Both the position numbers and the translations under genes were made by a program. From the NCBI GenBank assembly GCA_024760905.1, contig CM045729.1:44637080-44701079 (forward strand): DNA of 64,000 nucleotides, read 5' to 3'. This document shows, piece after piece, positions 25,060-31,265 of this stretch (position 1 is its first letter; each line of letters starts with the position of its first letter). Under the pieces are notes generated by a model, which ran no database searches, was not told where the DNA came from, and worked only from the letters and a program-made list of their open reading frames with translations. Origin of the DNA: Plotosus lineatus. Lineage: Eukaryota; Chordata; Actinopteri; Siluriformes; Plotosidae.

Positions 25060-28000
25060 GAGTTAAAGCTGCCAAAACCAGAGTCTCTCACAACACAGAC
25101 CATAACATAGTGTACTGTATTCAATAATTTTTTAACTCAATTTGCGGACCTATGGTATGAGTTACAGTACCGTTAACTTCTGTTCAAAAGACGACGGAAT
25201 GGATTAAGACTATTTACATTATTTGTAATGGGAAAAATAGATCCGGAATTCGACCAAATTGGAATTTGACCTGCCGCCTGGAACGAATTGTGGTCAAGTA
25301 CCGAGGTTCCACTGTATTTGGTTACAAAGTCATTTAGCATAAACCTCTGGATGAATTTTAGACATCAACTATTGCTTTTATCCAAAGCTGTTTTCCCAAA
25401 AGCTAAACCATTTTTACTGGTTTGCTTTAGTTTATGGACTGATAGCAAAGGTGGTTTCTCCTGCTGCTGGAGGCTTGTTGCTTATCATAATCATTGCTCT
25501 TATTATTACGTACTGCAGGTATGTATAATTTATTTATAAAATCATATAAATAATATTTTGCTCTAAAATCTTTTTCTGTAAAAGTATACTGTGTCACTTG
25601 TGTTTATATATTTCCTGTTCTTTATAATCAATGTTGTATATTTTATGAATAATGACCTTTACAATTGACCTTCATTGGCAGGAAAGACAAGAATGACATT
25701 AATAAAATCATCTTTAAAAGTGGCGATCTTCAAATGTCTCCATATGGTGAATTTCCCAAGAATAGTCGTGTATCAATGGAGTGGGGCAGGGAGACCATTG
25801 AGATGCAAGAAAATGGCAGTACCAAGAATCTTTTGCAGATGACTGATATCTATTACTCTGTACGTAATCAAAATTACTTTGATCAGAATAAGTACTACTA
25901 ATTTTCTCTTTTTTCTGACCATTTTTTTCTCCCTAATTTTGTTGTATTCAAGTCCCATTCAAGTATTGCCTTCCGTTGTCACATGACCACCATCAACCAA
26001 TAAGGGCTGTAAGCATGCACACGTCCCCACTGTAACATGCAATACTAGCCACTCACCCACCACTTTTAGAACTGCTGCGCATTCCTATTGAGTGGTGGCG
26101 TAACACAATCGGAGGGAAAGCGCTATCCGCCCCTCATACAAATGAGTTCACAGACGTGCATAATTGGCTGCTGAATAATGCTCTAAATACTAATACTATT
26201 GCACCAACGATGAGGGGGCATTATGCTCAGGCGCATCATTGTTTTAGTATCTACTTCCTGTACGCTAAAACTACTTTTTTATTGTTTATTTTCATTTTTA
26301 AATCATGATGGGTGTAGGTGAGCTTCCAGCGCAGCCTTTGAGCTACGTAACGGCATCTCTTTAAACCCTTTTTAGAGTTTTAGCACTATGCATAAAATAG
26401 CAAACTAAAACAAGAACTTAATAGTTTATATTTTCATATTTTTCCCGTGACAGAAACTGATCAGATAAGCTCTGTACTTTCAGCTGAGCTCGGTTATAAA
26501 ACAAATAAATATACTCATGTTTAGGATTTTTGCTACATACTACATTCTAGATGAACAAAGAAAACCAGCTCTGTAAAGGTGCGTTCAAACACTGATTCAA
26601 AGGTGTCTGTATAAACTACAGAAAAATACAAGGAAAAACTATTAGTATTTATGAAGCAAAACCAAGAGTGAGGCCGAGGTGGGTCGTGTGCTTTTAGCCA
26701 AGTTAACATAAAGCTTTACCTGTGTACTGAAAGGATACATGAGAAAATTAGCATTGTAAAGCTGTCTGTACACCAATTCAAAGTTTAAGTACGGTACGTA
26801 TAACAAGGACATACAAAAAATATATATTTACAGGGATCCCTCACTACTTTGCGTTTCAATTCATGCAACTTCAGTGCATCGCGTTTTTTTTTTTTATTTT
26901 TTTTTTTTTAAATATTCATTAATTTAAAAAAATAAGGAAATTAAGGAAAAGTAGGGGAAAAGTTAAGGGAAAAATGCCACAGAACAAGGCCAATCATGAA
27001 TAAATAAATAAATAAATAAATAAAAAACAACCCAAAACCCTCATCAATACTACTTACATTTTTATGTGAGGTGTGCATCTGTGTGTACGTGTCTGTATAT
27101 GTGTATTTATATTTTATTTACATCTTATGCATTATTTTTGAATGTTTAATTTTTATTATAAGTATTTATAGCATTTGAATATGTATTTATTGATATTATA
27201 TACACATATACATACTAGTATACGTCAGTCGGGGGGGTTGATCCTGTCTGTCTGTCTGTCTTCCTTTCGGCTTTTTCCCCTTTCACTCGGGAGTCGCCAC
27301 AGCGAATCATCTGATTCGCATGTTTTGAGTTGGCAGAGGTTTTTTTTTTTACGACAGATGCCCTTCCTGTCACAACCCTTTTAGCAAGGGACAGAAACAC
27401 GCTGACGACGTTGCAGCTACTCTTTACGAAAGTCAGCAATGGTTCTTTTACATGCCTATCACCATAGACAGTGAGAGACATGGCCCGCCTTTGATAACCC
27501 AGTTAGCCGCACTGGGGGGGACAGTGACAACCTTGTGGAGAGTGGGACTCGAAACCCCAACCTTTGGATCAGCGATCCAGCGCCCTATACCACTGGACCA
27601 CCTACTTCGCAGAATTTGCCGATCACGGGGTGATCTTGGTCCCAATTAACCGCGGAAAGTGAGGGATCCCTGTATTTTTTTTATTTTTTATTTTTTTAAA
27701 GTAAGATTCATTCATTCATTTTCTGAACCGCTTAATCTTATTCATTGTCGCAAGGAAGCTGGCGCCCATCTCAGCCGACCCTGGGCAAGGGCAGAGTACA
27801 CCCTGGACAGCTCACCAGGCCATCGCAGGGCAGCAACATGCTGACGGCTGGCCTACACTTGATGAAAGTCAGCAATGGTTCTTTTACATGCCTCTCACCA
27901 TAGACAGCGGGAGACATGGTCAGCCTTTGATAACCCAGTTCGCTTCACTGGGGACAAATTAAATTTTTATGGTGAATTTTTAGTGGTAATATTTTAAAGC

Positions 28001-29333
28001 TTGATAATGATTACTCTCAAAGATGAAAGTAAGCTGGAACGAACCAGAATGCCGTACTGGTAAGAAATATACAAACCTCTTCTCCCGGAACGCACCGGAA
28101 AAGGAACTTTCACCCATGCATACAATGTGAGCCTTTTATTTTTTCAATTGAATTTTACTGAAATACGTAAATGGAAAATTAATGAATACAAAAAAAAAAA
28201 AAAAAAATCATCTGTTGAACTCGGTTTTAGTGCACTGGATGAACACTATAATTTGTAGGATACAGTACTCGCTTACCATGAGAGGTTGCAATTTGTATTA
28301 GTAGGCAATCACTCAATGTCACATAACATTAATCCAATATCCACTTGTGCGCACAAGAAGGGGGATCATTTTTGCAAAATAAACAAAACAAAAATTCCCA
28401 AGTCATAAAATAAATAGTGAGTTTTTACACATCATGAAATACTCTCGGTCATGCAAGGAGCACCACTTGCACAAACAAACACACGTGGACTCAGTGTATT
28501 CTTTTCATTGGATGGCTGGTTGCCTAGATGATGGAAGGACCCCACGTAGTGGTGGGGTGTCAGGTGGAGGTCGCATGCATCCTTTTGATAGAGAATGAAA
28601 TTTAAACAGAAAAAATGCAAAGAAAAAATTATGTTCAAGAGAAAGAGGGTTGATGGGCAAGTTGAGGAACACTGAGCAGAAAGTGCAGAGGAACATGGAG
28701 CAGGAAGGCTATGCAGTAGACCAGAGATGGGCCATGAATGGCTGACATCTTACATTATGCACTCAAGGACGTGTGCCGGCTTTAAGAATAAAAGTCAGAA
28801 GAGAGCAAGATTTCTTAAAAATTTTTCGTATGATACTCGAGCACAAAGTGCACGACCTAATTTTTTTTTTTTTTTTTTTTGAGTTGCACAGTTCTTGCAA
28901 GAATCTTATCTCACTTTCACCCCTAATTACTCTGTGTACTCTATGATGTCTGCTCGAGTGATTACAACAAAATTTGATTGTCTGTCATTTTGATTCAGGC
29001 ATAATACACAGGTAATATTGATTTATAATACGAAATATAGTGAGGCAATCTGATTGGGGCATTCCAAGGCAATAAAACATACTAAAAACAGTTACGATCT
29101 TCACTATATTGTGCCTTTTTTGTCTTCTAGAAAAGATTTTTTTAGTTCATTTATCCCATAAATGACATTTTCTCTCTTTATTTCTTTAGCCAGCCCTGCG
29201 AAATGCTGATCTGGAGAGGAATGGCCTTTATCCATTCTCAGGCCTGCCTGGTTCACGGCACTCCTGTATTTACCCAGCACAATGGAATCCATCATTTATC
29301 TGTGACGACTCACGGCGGAGGGACTATTTTTGA
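2291..29333 (+). CDS. heg1: Protein HEG homolog 1 (heart of glass), complete, 13 coding exons
   Basis: Single-pass endothelial and endocardial receptor that recruits KRIT1 (CCM1) to cell junctions and is needed for heart and vessel integrity. Exons: 2291-2576, 15569-17041, 17454-17564, 19420-19542, 19748-19818, 21148-21197, 21347-21507, 21684-21818, 22107-22149, 23604-23641, 25431-25518, 25682-25859, 29190-29333. All junctions are GT-AG and phases match, giving 2901 nt, i.e. 966 residues plus stop. Layout: signal peptide (about 1-28), Ser/Thr-rich mucin-like region (to about 586), EGF (587-623), calcium-binding EGF starting DVDEC (624-664), SEA-like segment (about 665-758), Cys-rich/EGF-like stretch (759-830), membrane helix (about 838-858), tail of about 107 residues ending SRRRDYF. 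The tail blocks KDKNDI, IFKSGD, QMSPY, GSTKNLLQMTD and LERNGLYP, and the Tyr-Phe end, are diagnostic of HEG1 and exclude its relative MUC13. Exon boundaries were set by eye. Confidence 0.93.
2888..3165 (+). mobile_element. SINE-C copy with GT expansion
   Basis: Head TGGGATAGTGGTTAGC, B box GGTTCGAGTCC, the GTTTGCATGTTCT and TCCAAAAGCAGGCC landmarks, then (GT)n at 3054-3080 and the VGAGCTGTTCAGG-type tail (GGTGAGCTGTTCAGG). Typical fish tRNA-derived SINE, V-SINE-like. Confidence 0.7.
3238..3589 (-). mobile_element. SINE-A, full length, minus strand
   Basis: Complete 352-bp copy starting (on +) with TTCTTCTTTTCCTTTCGGC, the reverse of its LINE-like tail, and ending with the reversed tRNA head. 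Flanked by the exact 14-bp target duplication ACAATATGTACCAT at 3224-3237 and 3590-3603. Confidence 0.9.
4009..4512. mobile_element. MITE-B copy (pogo/Tigger-like, TA target)
   Basis: Non-autonomous element with terminal inverted repeats like CAGGGATCCCTC, flanked by TA on both sides (4007-4008 and 4513-4514). Interior holds the shared block ATTTTTATGTGAGGTGCGC and a GT-rich stretch. No coding capacity. Confidence 0.75.
4579..5998. mobile_element. Composite hAT element with nested LINE and MITE-B piece
   Basis: Ends are inverted: CAGTGGTTCTTAACCT at 4579 and AGGTTAGGAACCACTG at 5998. Flanks GTTTAATT (4571-4578) and GCTTAATT (5999-6006) differ at one base, as an aged 8-bp target duplication. 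Inside are a MITE-B fragment (about 4770-5000) and an RTE-like LINE 3' end (5091-5748). Confidence 0.75.
5091..5748 (-). mobile_element. RTE-like LINE, 3' end fragment
   Basis: Minus-strand frames at 5121-5745 encode the C-terminal part of the polyprotein: [49 protein letters not shown] and a final CCGDP, followed by the GGGAACAGCCGAAAG tail and (AAG)n. At least one frameshift separates the two frames. Confidence 0.85.
6196..6408. mobile_element. hAT MITE with perfect 8-bp target duplication
   Basis: 213 bp with terminal inverted repeats of about 40 bp beginning CAGGGGTGCTCAATCCTGCT. Exact 8-bp flanks TCATAGAT at 6188-6195 and 6409-6416. No coding capacity. Confidence 0.92.
6780..7115 (+). 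mobile_element. SINE-C copy
   Basis: Nearly complete: head GGCGTAGTGGTTAGCATG, GGTTCGATTCC B box, GTTTGCATGTTCTCC, TTTCCTCCCACAGTCC, then TGTGAGTGTGAATG and the tail ending in AATGAATAAT. Confidence 0.8.
7158..7480 (+). mobile_element. SINE-B copy
   Basis: SINE-A-type head and body (GTTCAAGCCCCACT, TCTCACTGTCCGTGGTGAGA, AAGAACCATTGCTGAC) followed by a SINE-C-type tail (CGATGGCCTGGCAAGCTGTC to the A-rich end). Confidence 0.75.
7673..7800 (+). mobile_element. SINE-C copy with internal deletion
   Basis: Head GGTTAGCACTTCTGCCTCA is joined directly to the tail motif GTTCAGGGTGTACCCC, with the middle lost. Confidence 0.55.
7818..8130 (+). mobile_element. SINE-B copy
   Basis: Full head (GGTGGCCTGGTGG, GGTTCAAGCCCC), body (CTCACTGTCTATGGTGAGAG) and SINE-C-type tail ending TCCTAATTAGGATTAAG. 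Confidence 0.78.
8140..9890. other. heg1 intron 1, no recognised feature
   Basis: AT-rich sequence without a credible coding exon or a repeat I can name. It contains a (CA)(TA)n microsatellite at about 9470-9536 that produces spurious open frames. Confidence 0.5.
10038..10495. mobile_element. MITE-B copy
   Basis: Ends CAGCGATCCCTC and GGGATCCCTG flanked by TA (10036-10037, 10496-10497); same interior as the other copies, including GTGAGGTGTGCGTCTG. Confidence 0.78.
10790..10920 (-). mobile_element. SINE-E fragment
   Basis: On the minus strand: GGTTCAAACCCCAG-type box, CCACTGTTGGG, then AAGGCATTTTACCCTCAA and the GTTGCTCTGGATAAGGG end. This is a common fish tRNA-derived SINE pattern, seen again at 13535, 34405, 37865, 38795 and 45852. 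Confidence 0.55.
10930..11365 (-). mobile_element. hAT-like element, second copy of the family at 55443
   Basis: Ends (on +) in CTATCTCAGAAGCACTG, the reverse of the CAGTGCTTCTCA start at 55443. It shares the internal blocks GTTGTTTACTGCACTTCATATCG and AGCGCCACTGCC in opposite orientation. The outer boundary is not resolved. Confidence 0.5.
11380..12407 (-). mobile_element. RTE-like LINE insertion with 13-bp target duplication
   Basis: Minus strand encodes parts of the endonuclease to RT linker ([42 protein letters not shown]) and then jumps to the C-terminal part ([15 protein letters not shown]), so the RT core is deleted. Flanked by CTTAGACATACAC at 11367-11379 and 12408-12420. Confidence 0.88.
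12421..12570 (+). mobile_element. SINE-C tail fragment
   Basis: Continues GTGAGTGTGAATG-like sequence to the tail with TAATAAAGGATAAAGCAG. It is the 3' part of the SINE into which the LINE at 11380 inserted. Confidence 0.5.
12571..13092. other. heg1 intron 1, no recognised feature
   Basis: Mostly AT-rich intronic sequence. I see no exon, RNA gene or nameable repeat. Confidence 0.5.
13093..13330 (+). mobile_element. SINE-C copy, 5' truncated
   Basis: Begins at GGATCCTGGGATCCAACCCC near the B box and carries GTTTGCATGTTCTTCC, CAGTCCAAAGACATGCAC and the tail ending in GTGACCCTAAT. Confidence 0.65.
13535..13710 (-). mobile_element. SINE-E copy
   Basis: On + the sequence ends AAGCACTGAGCCACCTCTG, the reversed tRNA-like head GTGGCTCAGTGCTTAAGG. 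The AACAGTGGCAGCTTG and GTTAAGTGCTTTGG landmarks precede it. Confidence 0.55.
13968..14430. mobile_element. MITE-B copy
   Basis: CAGGGATCCCTCACTTTCCG at one end, AGGATCCCTG at the other, TA flanks at 13966-13967 and 14431-14432. Confidence 0.8.
14465..14735 (+). mobile_element. SINE-C copy
   Basis: Head TGGTGACGTGGTGGTTAGTA, B-box-like GGGTTTGAGCC, GTTTGCATGTTCTCC, CCAGAAACATGCACATTAGC and tail CCTAATTAGGATTAAGTGG. Confidence 0.72.
14741..14960 (-). mobile_element. SINE-B copy, minus strand, 5' truncated
   Basis: Reversed tail CTTAATCCTAATTAGGGTC, CACCCTGGACAGCTC and body motif AGTCAACAATG up to the hairpin motif of the shared body. Confidence 0.65.
14961..15568. other. heg1 intron 1, 3' end
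   Basis: AT-rich intron sequence ending in the pyrimidine tract and CAG that precede exon 2. Nothing else recognised. Confidence 0.5.
15569..17041 (+). CDS. heg1: heg1 exon 2: large mucin-like Ser/Thr-rich exon
   Basis: Open for 491 codons, very rich in Thr, Ser and Pro with many N-x-S/T sites. Unlike classical mucins it has no clear tandem repeat. It follows a pyrimidine tract and CAG (to 15568) and ends at a GTGTGT donor (17042). Entry and exit are both phase 1, so skipping this exon would keep the frame. The open frame extends both ways into intron, but only this part has the Ser/Thr bias. Confidence 0.9.
17454..17564 (+). CDS. heg1: heg1 exon 3: first EGF-like module
   Basis: A 37-codon symmetric phase 1-1 exon with six cysteines in EGF spacing (C..TC....KC, then SCEC and NC). 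The acceptor follows TTTCTTTCCAG and the donor is GTGAGA. Confidence 0.9.
17742..18070 (-). mobile_element. SINE-B copy, minus strand
   Basis: Reversed tail CTGTTTAATCCTAATTAG through ACACCCTGCACAGCTCGCC, body CACCATAGACAGTGAGAGGC, and reversed head ending TACCACCAGGCCA. Confidence 0.78.
18156..18950. mobile_element. hAT element with 8-bp target duplication and nested LINE piece
   Basis: Inverted ends CAGGGGTCCCCAAC (18156) and GTTGGGGACCCCTG (18950), exact flanks CTATACAG at 18148-18155 and 18951-18958. A minus-strand RTE-like LINE 3' end (about 18555-18789) lies inside, bordered on both sides by TTA repeats. Confidence 0.9.
18555..18789 (-). mobile_element. RTE-like LINE, very short 3' end
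   Basis: Reversed tail TTTCGGCTTTTCCCTTCAGG and coding end corresponding to [19 protein letters not shown]. It is 5' truncated to about 235 bp. Confidence 0.8.
19420..19542 (+). CDS. heg1: heg1 exon 4: calcium-binding EGF module
   Basis: A 41-codon phase 1-1 exon beginning DVDEC, with the consensus N-terminal Asp/Glu and the central N-x-x-G-S-F/Y-x-C motif (NTRGSFRCDC) of calcium-binding EGF domains. The donor is GTAAGT. Confidence 0.93.
19748..19818 (+). CDS. heg1: heg1 exon 5: start of SEA-like segment
   Basis: Encodes 24 residues beginning MRTFLGIF (phase 1 in, phase 0 out), the first beta strand of a region resembling the SEA-like part of HEG1/MUC13. A GT microsatellite at about 19700-19732 lies just upstream of the acceptor. 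Confidence 0.82.
20162..21042. mobile_element. MITE-B copy carrying a SINE-A insertion
   Basis: Ends CAGGGATCCCTC (20162) and GAGGGATCCCTG (21042) with TA flanks (20160-20161, 21043-21044). A SINE-A occupies 20670-21026. Confidence 0.85.
20670..21026 (-). mobile_element. SINE-A with 16-bp target duplication inside MITE-B
   Basis: Full-length 357-bp minus-strand copy with exact flanks TAGCGAGGGATCCCTG at 20654-20669 and 21027-21042. It landed in the terminal repeat of the host MITE and duplicated it. Confidence 0.92.
21148..21197 (+). CDS. heg1: heg1 exon 6: SEA-like segment, helix part
   Basis: A 50-nt exon encoding LNASLSNLAGYRRSTLQ with one N-glycosylation site (NAS). The acceptor is TTCCCAG and the donor GTAAGT; phase 0 in, phase 2 out. 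It keeps the frame between exons 5 and 7, which supports it despite its small size. Confidence 0.82.
21347..21507 (+). CDS. heg1: heg1 exon 7: SEA-like segment, C-terminal part
   Basis: Encodes NLDSLNILAVNMFSM and onward to an amphipathic stretch with NCT glycosylation and cysteine pairs. Phase 2 in, phase 1 out. I see no G-S-V/I/S/A autoproteolysis site of the classical SEA domain, so cleavage is not indicated. Confidence 0.83.
21684..21818 (+). CDS. heg1: heg1 exon 8: EGF-like module
   Basis: A 45-codon phase 1-1 exon with cysteines spaced as in an EGF-like fold (SLCAAQKKRC, AVCND, YCQCAEGYF, STC). The donor is GTAGGA. It sits between the SEA-like segment and the membrane, as in HEG1 orthologues. 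Confidence 0.88.
22107..22149 (+). CDS. heg1: heg1 exon 9: short Cys-rich juxtamembrane exon
   Basis: A 43-nt exon encoding DCGDGFKLVNGTCM. Acceptor TTTCAG, donor GTAAGT; phase 1 in, phase 2 out. Accepted because the residues and the phase both link exons 8 and 10. Confidence 0.8.
22904..23417. mobile_element. MITE-B copy
   Basis: CAGTGATCCCTCGC to GCGAGGGATCCTTG, TA flanks 22902-22903 and 23418-23419, in the heg1 intron before exon 10. Confidence 0.8.
23440..23562 (+). mobile_element. SINE tail fragment (B/C type)
   Basis: GTGATGGCCTGTTGAGCTGTC through GACCCTAATTAGGATTGAGC to GAAAATGAATG, only 40 bp upstream of heg1 exon 10. Confidence 0.55.
23604..23641 (+). CDS. heg1: heg1 exon 10: short Cys-rich juxtamembrane exon
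   Basis: A 38-nt exon encoding CAFGFGGFNCNN, matching the C-x-FGFGG-x-NC stretch that precedes the membrane helix in HEG1. Acceptor ATCTTTCAG, donor GTAAGT; phase 2 in, phase 1 out. Confidence 0.85.
23778..25314. mobile_element. Tigger/pogo-like element with nested LTR-like inverted dimer
   Basis: Inverted ends CAGTGGAACCTCAGTACTC (23778) and GTACCGAGGTTCCACTG (25314) flanked by TA (23776-23777, 25315-25316). No intact transposase. The insertion 24352-25107 splits it. It ends about 115 bp before the transmembrane exon of heg1. Confidence 0.8.
24352..25107. mobile_element. LTR-like inverted dimer with 5-bp target duplication
   Basis: Starts TGTTACGGTCTGTGTTGTG and ends with the inverse CAACACAGACCATAACA; the two halves are long imperfect inverted repeats of each other. 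Shared blocks include CACTCAGCAATCACC, CTATAAAGACAAGCAGC and, around the centre, GGGTCCGGCTGAATGTTCC. Exact 5-bp flanks TAGTG lie at 24347-24351 and 25108-25112. One arm has AATAAA (about 24678), the other a GA/CT run. Confidence 0.75.
25431..25518 (+). CDS. heg1: heg1 exon 11: transmembrane helix
   Basis: Encodes FYGLIAKVVSPAAGG followed by the hydrophobic core LLLIIIIALIIT and the stop-transfer end YCR. Acceptor TTTGCTTTAG, donor GTATGT; phase 1 in, phase 2 out. Confidence 0.92.
25682..25859 (+). CDS. heg1: heg1 exon 12: cytoplasmic tail
   Basis: Encodes the conserved tail blocks KDKNDI, IIFKSGDLQMSPYGEFPKN, EWGRE and GSTKNLLQMTDIYYS. These are hallmark HEG1 sequences. Phase 2 in, phase 0 out, donor GTACGT. 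Confidence 0.95.
25860..26829. other. heg1 last intron, 5' part, nothing recognised
   Basis: No coding exon, RNA gene or repeat I can name. Moderately AT-rich. Confidence 0.5.
26831..27672. mobile_element. MITE-B copy carrying a SINE-A insertion
   Basis: CAGGGATCCCTCAC (26831) to GTGAGGGATCCCTG (27672) with TA flanks. SINE-A lies at about 27247-27604, minus strand, within GATCCT/ACTTCGCAG of the MITE. Confidence 0.82.
27247..27604 (-). mobile_element. SINE-A copy inside MITE-B
   Basis: Reversed tail with GTCTGTCTGTC and TTCCTTTCGGCTTTTTCCC, body and reversed tRNA head ending TACCACTGGACCACC. The target duplication is not clear. Confidence 0.82.
27706..27960 (-). mobile_element. SINE-B copy, minus strand
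   Basis: ATTCATTCATTTTCTGAACCG, CTGGCGCCCATCTCAGCCGA, CACCATAGACAGCGGGAGAC; the head is missing. Confidence 0.68.
27961..29189. other. heg1 last intron, 3' part, nothing recognised
   Basis: AT-rich with poly(A) and poly(T) runs (28190, 28860). No feature supported apart from the acceptor of the last exon. Confidence 0.5.
29190..29333 (+). CDS. heg1: heg1 last coding exon: KRIT1-binding C terminus
   Basis: Encodes 47 residues from PALRNADLERNGLYP to SRRRDYF and a TGA stop at 29331-29333. In HEG1 the terminal Tyr-Phe inserts into the KRIT1 FERM domain; both residues are kept. The position before DDS is Cys (FICDDS), where I recall Ser in the human protein. Confidence 0.95.
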   Translation, partial: PALRNADLERNGLYPFSGLPGSRHSCIYPAQWNPSFICDDSRRRDYF

Positions 29334-30084
29334 CGTAACACTACCTTGGACTGTCATGAGGGCTTTTATATGGAATGTAGCAAAGGCTCCATAGCACGTT
29401 GGAGCTGACCGTGGAATGGGACGACACTGACCACTAAGACGCCCATGAATGTGAAAAATAATCTGGCAGGAAAGGAATCAAAATCATGTCATAAACATTT
29501 TAGAACTGTGAACTCATCACGAGAGGAACTGTGCTTAGTATAAATGCTGTGCTGCATTTTAGGCTCTCAACACAGATGTTTGATCTCAAATGGTATAAGC
29601 CATAGAAATGACATGTTTCAAGTAAGGCACATGGCATTCACACGAGGATAGTGTAAATGTGTGTGTGTGTGTATGTTTGTACAAGCTTGTATTTAAATCT
29701 GTGAGGTTTATAGGAAATCTCTTTCAAAGCTGGTAAACCGTACTAAAGGTATATTGCTGTCGACCGTTTCATCAGTAGATGTAGCAAGGCAGAGTAGGTC
29801 CTTTTTTATTAACATTCACTTAAGGACAAGCAGTGAATTTAAATGCACTTGGTGACATTTCTTTACTCAGTGTAGGTTATGGCACAATGTGTATGATACC
29901 ACACTATACAATGCAACATTATTATTTATTCAATTCATGTAACGTTATTTCCAGATCAAGACAGCATATTGCTGCCATGCCAGTAAAAAAAAAAAAAAAT
30001 GGAGCAGTATGACATTAAAATGTGAAAGTTTTATAATGATAAGATATCTTTCATAATTTAAGAAGATATTTTCATGTTCTCAGC

Positions 30085-30260
30085 AGCAAGTTGGCATTGT
30101 GGTTAGCACGTCTGCCTCATAGCAAGAAGGTCCTGTGTTTGTGTCCCGGACGAGGTGAAGTTGTTTATATGTGAAGTTTGCATGTACTCCACTTGTTTGC
30201 ATGGGTTCCCTTCAGTAGTCCAAATACATGCACATTTAGCTAACTGGTAGTTCCAAATCG

Positions 30261-30293
<33 letters not shown>

Positions 30294-30477
30294 TGTGTGT
30301 GTGAGTGTGTGTGTGAGTGTGTGTGTGAGTGTGTGTGTGAGTGTGTGTGAGAGTGTGAGAGTGTGTGTGTGTGTGTGTGTGTGAGAGAGTGTGTGTGTGT
30401 GTGTGTGTGTGTATGTGAGTGAGAGAGAGTGTGAGTGTGTGTGTGAGTGAGTGAGAGAGTGTGTGTGTGAGAGAGAG

Positions 30478-30533
<56 letters not shown>

Positions 30534-30680
30534 TGTGAGTGTGTGTGTGCGTGTGTGAGAGAGAGTGTGAGTGTGTGTGTTGGGCAGGTGAACCCAGACC
30601 TTGCCCAGAGTCAATTTATGCAGGCTCCAGCTTCCTCCTTATCTTAATAGAACTAGAGAGGTTTGGCAAATGAATGAATT
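30085..30680 (+). mobile_element. SINE-C copy with about 310-bp GT/GA expansion
   Basis: Head GTTGGCATTGTGGTTAGCAC, GTTTGCATGTACTCC and CTAACTGGTAGTTCC precede a complex (GT)n/(GTGTGAGA)n array at 30262-30580. The SINE tail follows with CCTTGCCCAGAGTC and AAATGAATGAA. Confidence 0.75.
30262..30580. repeat. Large GT/GA minisatellite-like array
   Basis: About 320 bp of GT with interspersed GAGA units in a roughly 8-10 bp higher-order pattern, inside a SINE-C copy in the presumed heg1 3' UTR. Confidence 0.95.
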
Positions 30681-30852
30681 TCGTGTTCTTACCGCATACA
30701 CACGATGTTATACCAAGAAACTTTTCTTCTTATAACAATACCATATTAATTGTGTTTAATAACACATCTAAGAGTCTCACTTCTTTTCTCAAAATGAGCC
30801 ATAGATCTCAGCTTCTGTTCTTGGCCCACTGGTTTCTTATTCATATATGACG

Positions 30853-30925
30853 TCAACCGAGAATTAACAAGGTCTATCTGCCATTTGAATGAAATAACAG
30901 ATAGAATTTGTTAATTCTCGGTTGA
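30853..30925. repeat. Hairpin with 28-nt arms
   Basis: TCAACCGAGAATTAACAA at 30853 pairs with TTGTTAATTCTCGGTTGA ending at 30925; 28-nt arms, about two mismatches, 17-nt loop. Size is like a microRNA precursor, but a small inverted-repeat transposon is equally possible. Confidence 0.7.
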
Positions 30926-31089
30926 CAATGAGTTTTAGGTCATAATTAACAAGTATTCACTAAAAGCAAGGTGAGCATCAGTGAATAGTCCACAGGACTG
31001 AAGGTCAAGAAGGCTGTTCCCTGATATTCACTGAGGTGAATTATTGCTCTAGTTTATAATAAGTTTACGAAAATCAAAGTAAAATGAAA

Positions 31090-31265
31090 TTCATTCATTT
31101 TCTATACCCCTTAATGCTAATTATCTTCATGGGGAGAATGGTGCCCATCTCAGCCGACTCTGGGTGAGGATAGAGTACATCCTCGACAGCTCGCCAGGTC
31201 ATCACAGGGTAGACACATGCTGATGGCTATGCAGCCTACTCTAGATGAAAGTCAGCAATGGAACT
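31090..31265 (-). mobile_element. SINE-B fragment, minus strand
   Basis: TTCATTCATTTTCTATACCCC, GGTGCCCATCTCAGCCGACT and ATGAAAGTCAGCAATGG; 5' truncated. Confidence 0.62.

Noticed and set aside
24630..25124. 164-codon minus-strand frame with a Leu-Ser run
   Set aside because: Lies wholly in the LTR-like inverted dimer and crosses its GA repeat; no recognisable domain.
2291..29333. Identification of the mucin-like gene as MUC13
   Set aside because: MUC13 shares EGF-SEA-membrane layout, but the long tail with GSTKNLLQMTD and the SRRRDYF end belong to HEG1.
30240..30614. 124-codon His-Thr-Ser repeat frame on the minus strand
   Set aside because: Translation of a GT/GA array inside a SINE.
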